From Schistosoma haematobium (Eukaryota; Platyhelminthes; Trematoda; Strigeidida; Schistosomatidae): 64,000 nucleotides of DNA. Below the pieces are notes generated by a model that was not told where the DNA came from, did no database searches, and was given only the letters and a program-made list of their open reading frames with translations. The stretch is taken from assembly GCF_000699445.3 (NCBI RefSeq), contig NC_067195.1:10654287-10718286 (forward strand). Direction: 5' to 3'. Below, in pieces: positions 46,001 through 58,644 of the stretch (the first letter of the stretch is position 1; the number at the start of each line of letters is the position of its first letter). The translations under genes were made by a program, and so were the position numbers.

Positions 46001-49000
46001 GAAGAATGAATGTTAGTCGCCACTGAGTTAAATGATTATCAGAACACCACGCACGGTATCTGATGCTAGTCCCAGCTATCTTTCATCTCACAGCTTTAAG
46101 TAACTAAATTATACCTATACTTTTTGTACACAGTCCCACAAGTATACATTCATGCAGCCCACTAACCAAATAAAAGTTAATCTATTCGTCTACAAATCAC
46201 TTTTTGAATCCTAGTAATAATACTTAGCTCCTAAGTCCAAAATGAGTGTAGTAGGGTTAGGACTTCTGGTTCATTCGTTGAAATTTAAGTGCATCAACTT
46301 CAAGTCTATCGCTCCATAAATAACCGAAGACAGAGGACGCCAATAAATATTCAGTTATTTGGTAAACAATCTAGCTTTTACATATAATCTATGTGCTTCA
46401 AAGACTTAAGTGTTTCATGTTACTTATTAAATTAACTTGTTCTCACACTTATCTTTATTTAATGTAAATATATGCCGACTGTACCTTTGAATGATTTAAA
46501 TTGAAATCTCAAAGAAAACAAGTTTCTTTGAGTTTACATATATCCCTAGCTGATAATAACTAATGAACATAAAACCCAAATTTAATATCTTCATGCTTAT
46601 AACGATCTAAGATCAACTGTCAAAGTACTACATTCTCCGCAAATTACTCATACTAATTACAATCATGTGCTCACTAGTGACTAGCTTTGAGACGTGACTT
46701 CTAGGTTTCGAGTGAGAATCCGTGGCCAGTGGAGTTCAATCTATGTAGGTTGTGAGACAGTTATCCACCGTAGGTAATGGACGAAGAGTTGCTCAAAATT
46801 ATGGATTGATTGAAGTTAGACATTAACACCTCTAGGTCTCGGCCTAGCGGTTTAGGGGTTAGGTGTTAGCATACGAGACTGAAAGCCGTGGGTTCGATTC
46901 CCGCTTTCGGGATTGTGGATGGAGACTAGTAAGGAGTCCCATACTAGAACATCCAGTGTTGTTAGGCCTTAATGGCGGTCTAGCTAAGATTAGTTCGTGA
47001 TTTTAACTGTAAGGGGATACTTTTACTTGTTATTTCTCATGGTCCCAATTCAGCAGAATATTTGCAGTGTTTTTGTCTGTCTCTTGGTAGGTAACTGAAT
47101 ACATAGCCAGTGGTGGGCGTGTTCTATTGATTTTAAATACGACAGAGGTGAATAATTTCCCCTCATCGAGTCTTGCTCATTATGCTTTACTTTCAAACGA
47201 ATCTCCTAATCTGTTTGAAAACAATTATTCATACTGGAAATGGATGTATAAAGATTCGATTTTAACTGGTGGATATCATCGCCTGGAACGTAATAATGAT
47301 AAGGAGGTTGAAGTTCAAAAGGATCAACCATTAATTGCTATTCTCAGTGTAAGTTAATTAAAATCTGATTTTACAATTTCTTTTAGTCGTTTTTGGGTTT
47401 CTGAACTTCTTAAAAATATCTGATCGAATTAAGGTACTGTGGTAAAATCCTGATATAACAAACAAGTTTACACGTTATCAAAAGGTCATATGACAGGTGA
47501 GAAATATTGGTATGGATAGGATATTGTAAGGTAATTATTTGTTTCCCCAAAATCATCCCACATGTCTTTGCTTTGATCATTTAGGTAACTTACGTGTACT
47601 CATAATTTGTAAACCATTATTGTAACTTTTCTGCTCAACCTTGATCTCACCTTGCATAACAATTTAGTCAGGTGTTATGAGCGTAAATCAGAGACTAACA
47701 AGATAGAATTTGATTTTTGAAGGCTAACACTCAAAGCTTAAAATGAACTTACATTTTTATGATATATCTTTTTTCCTAAGATTGATTGTTTGAAAATCGA
47801 AGCAACACGTTTGGAAAATGCGTTCAACCTTCTTGGGATACCGTGTGTACCTTGTGTTGATCTGGAAGACAATACACATGATAAACTACTGTCTAATTCC
47901 CTATCCTCAGTTCATTTATCCGATTCAAAGACTTTGTATTGTTTTACACCGGACTCTGAGAAAAAGGTTGGATTTAAATTATTTTGTTAAATTGCTTTTT
48001 GTTTATTCTACAGTGAATTGCATTCTTTTTTTCTCTGTATAATTTAGTATACATACTATATGAATGCATGCGTAGTTGTGTGTTTTTGGTAGGAGCTAGA
48101 TTATAACGTTGGTAGATATATCTTCATCCTATCGCTTTTTATAATTCTGAGGAAAACTCAAACATATCTCGTTATCACTCGATGCACAACTCATTATATT
48201 ACTCATTTACTATAACTATTTTGTTCATTTAACGTGGATAGATTATGGCTAGCAGTGAAAACCTGAACGCGCGTTTGTTCTACTCGGAACTCACCAGTTG
48301 GATGTACACCTGCAGTTCAGTGATGCTCATAATGAAACAAATTTTTGTCCACTATAAACAATCTCTTTTAACATATACATTATATCGTTATTGACTAACT
48401 ACATTCATTTGATATTACGGAGCTAATTAGTTTGGTTTTTCCCCATTATACTCTCAATGTTGTCTTGGTTGCAATGATTTGTTTACCTTCCGATTTCAGA
48501 AGATCGTTAATTTTCTCATTACGGAATTTTCAACGAAATGCAAAAAAGAGATTTCCTATTGTTCTACTCTATCTGATCTTCCATTGGGTTTCAACTGGAT
48601 AGATTATTTTTCAAATCTCCATACTGAACATTTAGGTAAATTGATTGTTTGGTCTAACTCAATGGAATCTAGTTGGGATTTCTGTCAACAGTAAGTCTAT
48701 TGTTCCTGGTTTCACTGGTTGCTTAAGTTCAATACGTAATGTAAACTATGAAACCCAACGATATTTACAAATACATCATAGTAATCATAACTATAGGCTC
48801 ACTGGTGGTTAGTTTTGAGAGGTGATTATCGGAATTCTTGCGAAAAAGCCGTTCAGTGTTTCCTGGTTTCCAATTGTTTACTAATTAAGATCAGTCTGTT
48901 ATGTAAAATGTGAAATTTCTTATTGTTCATTCATTGTCGATAGTAAGTTTTATTATTTTTTTTTATAGATAACTGCTTTTATCGTTTCTTTTATATTATA

Positions 49001-52000
49001 TACTGTAAAACTCCGTAAAATATATGGATTTACAAAGTGTACGTGTGCTTCACCTAAATAATAGTAAATTTTTATTGAGGGTTCTTTAAATGATGTCAAA
49101 CATAGTTTAGTGGCTTTTTGTAGGAGTTTAAATATGATGTTAAATGCAAAAAAATTATATGATCGGTTAAACTAAGTGTTTCATTTTGATAATAATGTTT
49201 GAATTCTCATGGAAGAAACTTAAATACCTAAGTCTCATGAGTGATAAGACATTTCGAAGTCCAGCTAATGAATGTTTATGTTGTGATTTGGTGACCGATA
49301 GAATAAGCTGCTAACAGAATCTCCTAGAAGGTCCCTAAAAACATTGATGATAATTCTTTGAAAAATAGATATATTTTATGGAATAAAGACAACAGTAAGA
49401 TTTACTTTGTCTGGTATCCTGACATGAATCAAATGGGAACATCGTAGATAAAGTAATGAATTTTAGAGTAAAATACATGGTTTTCAGTCACCGAGTTACA
49501 GATTCAAACCACATTGTCCTACTACATGCACCAGTAAAAAGTCTTTGATCCATTTGTGATCATTGTTTCTATTCTTGGTTAGTTATAGATTGTCTGGTGA
49601 GTAACTAAGCTTTACCGTCTTCGTCAAATATTCTTAACAAAAAATTGGCATATATAATCCTGTCGTATTGTCGAATTAACCAATGCTGCCTTCTGGAGTT
49701 CATTCGCTTGACCTTCGGCTGTCAGTTCCATGAATAAGTTATCAGTTCAATTACTTCTATCATTTCTGTATTTTATCAGATTCGTTCTATCTTTTTCAGT
49801 TTTTAAATCTGATTAGTGTTATTAGTTCCCACTGAAGCGTATGTTCTAAGCAGCGTACATAAATCTATACCTGATCACTGAAAAGCACCCCAAATTCCTG
49901 TAATCTTTTCATATGTATTGATTGTTTGAATCCTCTCATTGATGTTTAGTACTATAATCGATCAGTCATTTTTGGCATATATGCAACATGTGCGGATTGC
50001 CTCGATATTTCTATTAAGTCTCAAGCATTCTAAGCAGAGGTGGATTGTGGCTAGTAGTGGAATCCAAGACCCACATTTTGTTCTACTACGGAATCACCAG
50101 CTAGATGTATCTAGTAGTCATTGTTATATCTTGGAGCGTTAGGCTGCCTGGAGAGAATCCTGACAAATGAGTACTTCCTCAGGTTAAACAATCCTCCCGT
50201 ACTATTTCATTTATAAATGAAGATTGTGTTATATTGATGTGCAGTATGGGGGGAGCAAATAATCTCACAGAATGTCCTCAACATGCATCGATAAGTGTTA
50301 AACGAATCAAAATCAGTTTAACTCTTATCACTAACAAGTAGTTTTGAAACATTTGCAGTGCATTACATCAAGCTTGGAGGGAAGCGCAAATGCAGCATGA
50401 TGCAGACGGTCAATGGGAGTGCCATCTCTTCTCAATACGGGGTCAGAAGGAGTAAATCGAACAAATTTCATACCCTCAAAAATTCTATTCTTATAGGCTG
50501 GACGACACTGTACTACGTTTAGGTTATGAAAAGTACTTAATACTCCATTTTCTACACTTTTCTACACTATCCTACAATAAATCATATGATAGATTCAAAA
50601 ATATAGAAAATTATCTCTCATATAAGCAAAGATGCATAGTGGCTAGCAGTGAAATCCAGGACGCGCGTTTCCTCCTATTTGGGACTCGTCAACTGGATGT
50701 GCTTGCATCTCCGAGTTGATGTTCACTCTGGGACTCGAACCCAATACCATTCGCTTCAAACGCCATCGCGTCATAACAGACTACTCAATTTCAGTTGTAA
50801 ACATCAATGGGAAGATACAAGCAAAACAATACCAAGTGAATTTATCTCTCATATATTCACTTTTTTTGTAATGTAATAAATGGTACAACCAAGCGATTAT
50901 AGCTTAGTTTGTGTGCTCAGTGTCGAGTCACACTTTTTGCAGAAACCAGTGGTATTACTTGATTGTTTAAAGTGAAGTAGGCAGATGATTTGAACCTACC
51001 ATCAAACTTTCGGAACTTAAAGTATTTTAGTCACCAAGTCATCTCTAGCAGTACGGTTTCACTTCATGCTTATCTAAATACTCTAATATGACATTTTCAT
51101 CACCATAATTAAGTATTCTCATTCTGTCGTTACTTATTTTTTGCTGTTCCATTAAATTGTCTCTATTTACTAAGATTGTGTGTTTGAAAGTATTTCTCTA
51201 CATATATTTTGTATTCTAGATTCTTTGAACGAATCCATCCAAATTCTGGTCTGCTGGTATGTTCTAATATTCAATCTAAAGGGAAAGGTAAACAATGTAT
51301 CATCATGTTGTTATTTATAATTTATTTGATATTTTACGGAAATCAAATAATTAAAACTTGATACTGTAAGTACATACAATACTATCTCAGTGTGAGGTTG
51401 TGAGGATTGCTGATTGATACTGAGATCATGAACCGATAATCAGTGGCTAGGGTTTGTGAATGCTAACTCCTGAGTAGTTTAACATTGCGACGAGACAACT
51501 CCTCAGTGGTTCCAGTTTTAGATGATTGTCTAACGGTTGGTTAGTGATTTCGATACCATCCCAGTCAGTCATAGTTAAAGTAAAATTTTCCGTGTATATG
51601 CATCGGTTCCACTTTTTCCACAACGTGTCATTCCAGTATAATTAAATTATCAAAGCAGATGCTAGAGTAGTATATATAGTAACAGTATCAGTGATAGTAG
51701 TAGAAAAGATTAAGCATAGACAATATGACTCGAGAAGAGGGGATAAATTCGCATAGTAAGAAGCATAAAATAACTTTAAAACTCAAGATCTGAGGTAAAA
51801 CATAGAGTGAGTGCAGACTACTCTGCCTTTGTCGGTTCCGAGCCATATTATCCCAAATTTTCAACCATTTAGTCAGAAGAATCACGCGGACCCTTCATTA
51901 GTCAAAAGTATGTATAAGTTATCCAGTGACTAACTTACAGGCTGTATATTAATTAAATAGATCAAGAAAATACCCGTTTTTGGCAAAAAGTCAATAAGTC

Positions 52001-55000
52001 AATAAAAATTGCCATAAGAATCAAAGATATTAAAATATTTAAAAAGGAGTTGACTGAATTAAAATAAATGTGACAGAAAAGCTTCTGTATCAATGTTGAC
52101 ATATTTATATTTTATCATAAAAAAATCTAGTTATGTAAAAAACTATTTGTCAGTATCAGGGTTGTGGAGATTGTTAAATTTTGTTGAAATCAGGAACCAA
52201 CCTATGCTCAACAACAACTGGGACCAATAGACAACTATTTCTTCCCAGTACGAGACTCTTCATTAGTGCTCACTCACGATCCCCCACCATAGATCGAACC
52301 CAGGACGATTGATCTCGCGCGAGAAATTCGGTAGCTTCTCTAATAGTATCAGCCTATAGAATGCCTCATTCTTGAATTTATCACTACAAGAACATCATTC
52401 TAACTTCTATTAAGTGTTGTGCGCGTGTTCAAAAGTACATTTTATTAAGTTAGCGTGACTATCATGAACACATCAGTTTGTCTAATTAATATGGAACTCA
52501 GACGTATGTTAGGCTTTCATGATAATACATTCACAAAAATTCTATAATCTTCACAAATCCTATACTGGTAATACTTATGTGCTCACTAGTGACTAACTTC
52601 AAGATACTACTCCTGAAGTTCCAGTGAGAAGCCTTTACCAGTGTAGTTCAAATACTTCGAATGTGCAACTGTTATCCACTGCAGATGATGGGTGAGGGTT
52701 GCTTAATATCATGAATTCATCGAAGTTATATAGTGGACAGCTTGGATGCAGTTAAACCTTTTAGGCTTCCCAGATGACCTAGCTCTTCTATCCCGTACAT
52801 AGCAATAAATACAGGTGAAGACAGCTAGTGTAGTAACAGCCTCTGCAGCAGTAGGCTTCAACATACACAAGGGAAAAAACAAGGTCCTGAAATACAACAC
52901 AATGAGCACCAACCCAATCACACTTAATGGAGAGGCTCTGAAAGAGATGGAATATTTTACGTACCTGAGTAGCATCATCAATAAACATGGAGGATCTGAT
53001 GCAGATGAGAAAGCACGGATCGCCAAAGCAAGGTAGGATTCCTACAATTGAAGGACACATGGAACTCAAAAGAACTGTCACCCAACATCGAGTTCAGAAT
53101 CTTCAGTACGAATGTCAAGACAGTTCTACCGTACGGAGCTGAAACTTGGAGAACTACCACCAGGTATTTATAAATAGTTGTCTACGCAAGATAATTAATG
53201 TCCGTTGACCAGACACTATCAGTAACAATCTACTGTGGGGGAGAACAAACCAGTTTCCAGCTGGAATGTACTCTAGAAGTGGATAGGACATGCATTGCGG
53301 AAATCATCGAACCGTATCACAAAGCAAGCCCTAACTTGGAATCCTGGAGGCAAAAGGAAAAGAGGAAGATCACGGAACTTACGGAGCCGGGAATCGAAGG
53401 CAGATATCAAAAGAATAAATAGTACTTGGTTGGTTTGTTTGCGAATCTCGGTGGGAAGCCTGTGCCGCTCCACGAGGTATAATAGGTGTAAGTTAGTAAT
53501 ACTTGCACATCACTGGATGCCATTTGCGTTTGCGCTCAAGACCTAAGGTCCTGTGTCAGATTCGTAAATGCTTACTGATGAGGATTCCCCTATACTTAAA
53601 TAAAATAGTCGTACAGTGGTTCTAATTTTTGAATGGTGGTCTAACTAAGATCAATTCATGACTTAAACTGGGGATATTCTTCAATCTCCACAATCCTCTC
53701 TATACTGGTAAAAATTGTTAAGGTTTTAAAAGTTCATTTCGATCAATGAATTTTGGCATGTATACTCGGTTTATAAAAACTGATATAATCAAGCTTATTC
53801 TGACCCTGTAGCTGTTTATTTATCCATACTATAGTACTAATATAAATCTACTAATGTTCCTACTTCTCTCAGTTACTTATGTAATATCTTAAATCCATTG
53901 TTTATTTCATTACTAGAAGGGGTTTAAATGATCATATTATTGATATTGCTAACTAAATTTTGATTAGTTTTTGTTGGCGTATGTGCGTCTTGAAAGGATT
54001 GTCACCATACAGTCATTTTTTTACAATGTTATATAAAAGTAGATGGATTGTACTTAGCAGTGGGATCCAGGAAGTGATTTTCGTCCTATTTATTACTGGT
54101 TTCGAATCTCTTTGTTAGAAACAACACTAGAGTATAGATTTATTCAGTTGACAAGTCTGAAAAAGGACTAAACATGCATCCTGAATTCCATTGCTAGCTG
54201 AACGCTTTAACCATTGAATCACTGTTTCAGAGAGCACTGGGCAACTTTTTCATCCTAGTATTGAACTCAACAATTTACACTCTCGACCCCTCTGGGGATC
54301 TAATTCAGGTCTTGTGTTTGACAATTAATCGTTAGAACCTCTTAGACAGTATTGGGTTGAGACTTACTGATCTAAAAGAATCGTATTCGCTGTAGGATCT
54401 AAAAGTCCTAAGTCTTGTCTTAGATTGAGTCATAAGTACTCACCATTATGAAGTCACAAATCAGGATAATAATGCTGTCTTGCGCTGCCTGGTTTTCAAT
54501 GACTTTCTTATATCAGTTTGTTTTAAAGATAATCTTTAAACTGTAACTATCTTATGATGAATACTATTCTGTATGTTTTCCCATATTATTAGGTCGAGGA
54601 GAGAATAAGTGGATTAGTCCTGCTGGACAAGCTGCATTTACATTCCATTTAACATTATCCACTTCCAATAGTCAAATGTTTATGAATTGTGTGACTTGTG
54701 TACAACATATTGTAGCGTTGAGTGTAGTTTTGGCTTGTAGACAATTAATTGCTGAACATTTAGAGATCATTTCAGGTGATACTAATTTTTGTGATATCAA
54801 TGAAGAATTTCTTGTTGTAAGTTCTTTTCTATGGTTTGAAAGTTTTTCATCAGTTATTTATTTATTTATCTATCAGAAGGGGAGTTGTGCAAGTTGTTGA
54901 TGCTTTTAATACACTGGTTTAAATAAAATAAAAAGTTAGTCAATGATCAAATATTTGCTGATTGTCACCCATTGGGCTACTGGTTCAAAACCCTCATTTC

Positions 55001-58000
55001 TTGCTTTAGGTTTCATTTTTAATTCTCAAAGTCCACCAACCTTTATTTGCTTACTAAATTGCATTTCCAGATTTCTTATAAGAACAAACTAATCATTATC
55101 TACGGTATTATATTTCAACCAATTTTATTCTCCTTGAAGTTCATCGGGCACAGACCACAGTCTTGACTGATTTACATGACTCTGATGACTTCTACTAATT
55201 TACTTTCATTCATGTTTGTTGATATAACAAAAGAGATTTGTCCAAGCACTTGACAGTGAACAATACGTTTATTATTTATTTATTTATTTTATTTAAACAC
55301 ATAAATATTGGTACAAGAGAGCGCCAATATATATGCGCCACACAAAACAATGAGAATTCGAAGAGAAATAAAAAAAAACTAAGGAGCGCAAAAAAAGAGA
55401 ACAATAACGAAGAGATTGGTGTAAGGTAGTGTGGTAGTAACGAGGGAACGGAAAGGTACAATCAGAAGAAATCTTTCAGGTAAGGGAGACACAACCACTT
55501 TTTATGAAGAAAGTAAAAGAAGGTTACAGCAGGATCGCCACTGGCTTCTATTCTGAGCCATATCTGATAACGTCTCTAGCCACTGTGTAGCACCATCTCT
55601 CGGACCCCAACCAGGGAGTCGTGAAGGACTGACAGAAGCCAGTCCTTTGCAGATTTCTTTTATACCACGACACTATGTCATGCACTGACCACCTCTCCGC
55701 TTTTTCCAACCAGTCCCAGAGTCGGCAAATAATGCACGACGTGGAATTCTCTGGGACGACATTCGTAGAACATGTCCAAGCCACCGAAGTCGGTGTTTCA
55801 AGATGCTGACATCGATTGCATTATCATCTCTGTGCCCGAACACACGATGCCGAACCTCTGCATTACGGACATGGTGTTGCCACTGGATGTCAGCAATCCT
55901 TCGGAGACAGCGATGATCGAACACAGAGAGTCTTCTAACATCCTCAACTCGGAGAGGCCAGGTTTCACAAGCATAGAGCAAAACTGCTCTCACCGACGCG
56001 TTGTAGATCCGATCTTTTACAGCCAGACTAACATCACGAAGGCGCCAAAGGTGGCCCAGATTGGCATAAGCCGCTCTGGCTTTCACTATATGTGCATTGA
56101 TCTCATCACTCACACCCCCACCAGCACTTATGCAGCTACCTAGATACACGAACTTCTCGACTACTTCTGTCTGCTCACCATGCAGGGTGAGTACAGGATT
56201 AGAATCCCGCCAGTCTTGTAGAAGTACTTTGCACTTCGAAGGTGCAAAGCGCATACCATACCTACGGACACTGATTGCCAACTGATTAAGTGCGGATTGC
56301 ATGGCTTGGGCATTATCGCACAGTAAGACAATATCGTCCGCATACTCAAGGTCGAGAAGTCTTTCTCCAGGCAACAGATCCACACCGCCATTACTTACAT
56401 CCATCAGAGCTGCTTCCAGAGTGTCATCGATGGCAAAGTTGAAGAGGAATGGTGAGACTGGGCAACCCTGCCTAACTCCACTGCTCGGATGGAACAATGG
56501 AGAGAGATGGTTGTATGCCCTCACTCTGCCTGAGGTGTTTGTATGTAGGGCTTTTAGGATGTTAATAAACTTCTCAGGCACACCCTTCTTCAATAGACAA
56601 TCCCAGAGAACAGCCCTGATGTCAAGAAACACTACGATTGTTGGCCTTTGAAAAGTATGGCTGTGTTCTAACATTTGGCGGAGGGTGAAGATATCATCAA
56701 TATATCCTCGACCAGAACGAAACCCAGCCTGCTCCTCGCGAGTCAATCTTTCTCGGGTTTTGAACAACCTACGAAGTATGACGGAAGCCGATAGCTTGGA
56801 CGCAATCGGAAGTAGACTTATCCCCCGATAGTTGTTACAGGAACGACGTGAACCCTTTTTAAAGATAGGGACAACTATCGACTCATTCCATGACGTTGGT
56901 ACACTCTCTAACTCCCACACACTTGTAAACAACGTCGTCAATTCCTTAGTCAGAAAGTCACCACCATCTTTAAAAAGAGCCGGAGGTAAGTCATCTGGGT
57001 CCGGTGATTTGTAACGCTTCAAGAGTTGGAGTTCCTTGCGGACTTTCTCCTCGTTTGGTGGATCAGTCGTCACCGGCCATGGAGGGCAGGACAGTCTGAC
57101 CGATGTTGCCGGAGCAGCAGGCCAGTTGAACTGCCCTTCGAAAAATTCTGCCCATCGTCCAAGACGTCGATGGATGTTAGTGATTGGCATCCCATCATCC
57201 TCGCAGATTGTTTCACTCACACCGGACTTCTTGCTGCCAGTGACTCGGATGAGTTGGAAGAGCTGCCGGTAGTTACCAGATGCAGCTGCTGCTTCCAGCT
57301 CATTAGCACGCTCCGACCACCAGGCTTCTCGGTCCTTACGCAAGCTTTTCCCGATTTCATTACGTAACAGCCTTCGTTTGTGGTCAAACTCACGGTCACC
57401 CGGAGTAGACGGATGGGCTTCAATGAGTTGTAAGGAGCCCGAGAAACCCAGTGCTTATAAGCGGGACGTTTCGCGAACCCACAACTGACTGTACCCGCCA
57501 TTTTCATGGCGTCATGCAATTGCAACCAATGCTCATCTATACTTTTCGGTGGAATGGTAGCTAGCCTAGAAACTAGGTCGGTTCGATACTTACTAGCAAC
57601 AGAAGTTGCAACCAGCTTGCTAACATCAATCCGTTGGTGGCGGTCACTTCGTTGTCCACTGAAAAGTAAGGTAAGATTGGCGCAGACCAAGGCATGGTCG
57701 GAGTCCAGATAGGTACTCCAAAAGGAGCGGCAGTCTTGTACACAACCACGCCAGCGGAAGCTGATCGCGATGTGATCAATCTGAGTCCAGGCTTGAGATG
57801 CAGAGGGAGGACGCCAGGTGGCACATCGGCAATGACTGTGCCGAAAGTTAGTGCTAGCCAGAAACAGGTTGTGGTCTGTGCACAGTGGCAGTAGACGGTC
57901 CCCGTTATCTGACCTGCGACCAACGAGTCCCCATCGGCCACCTAAACGACTCTCTTCTGTGCCCAGACGCCCGACCTGAGCATCCAAGTCTCCGGCTAGT

Positions 58001-58611
58001 ACTACAATATCTGTCGAACGCACTTTCTGGAGAAGAACAGATAACTGGTGGTAAAACTCATCCTTGATTGCATCCGAGCTGCAATCTGTCGGGGCATAGG
58101 CGGAGATGACGAAAAGACATGGTTTCTCACTTTGATGGAACTTTCTAATCTAACAGCACATAACCGACTGTTAATGGGGATCCAATCGATTAGTGCTGCC
58201 TCAGCTCTAGCGCTTAGTGCGACACCAACGCCAGCAAAACCAGATGAAGATGCCACAGGGTCCCCGGATAAGTGCATGTAAAACAAGCTTTTCGAAGCGA
58301 CAGATGAGCGAATTTGTAGTACTTCACCAGAGTCTTGAATACGCGTCTCGGATAGACAACAGACATCGATATTAAGACTTTCCAAAGACTTAGCCAGCCC
58401 TATCTGTTGTCCAACCTGCATAAGTGTGCGAACGTTGAAGGCAGCCAGTTTGAATGTTGCACGTGATTTCAGAAAAACTGCTTCAGTACTCATATTCAGT
58501 GGTAACCTACAATTTTCAACCGGACAGTGACTCCAGAACGTTTAGATGCAGTCGAATTTCCACCAAAGACGAACCGCTGTATAAGTATAAAAGAGGGTGA
58601 ATAATGTGGCA

Positions 58612-58644
<33 letters not shown>

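Larger units (their letters stand above)
43365..47090 (+). other. HLCS intron 1
   Basis: 3.7 kb. Holds a MITE (45518-45805), a tRNA-like SINE (46700-47000) and a small tRNA-like remnant on the minus strand near 44085-44160 (box B-like GGAGTCGAACTGG on the plus strand). Remainder AT-rich and unassigned. Confidence 0.65.

Noticed and set aside
46840..46920. Possible tRNA gene with box A and box B
   Set aside because: Box B is good, but no acceptor or anticodon stem folds, and the flanks match the family II SINE at 61.1-61.4 kb.
56301..56651. Plus-strand ORFs of 113-123 residues at 55.8-57.4 kb
   Set aside because: They are antisense shadows of the LINE reverse transcriptase.
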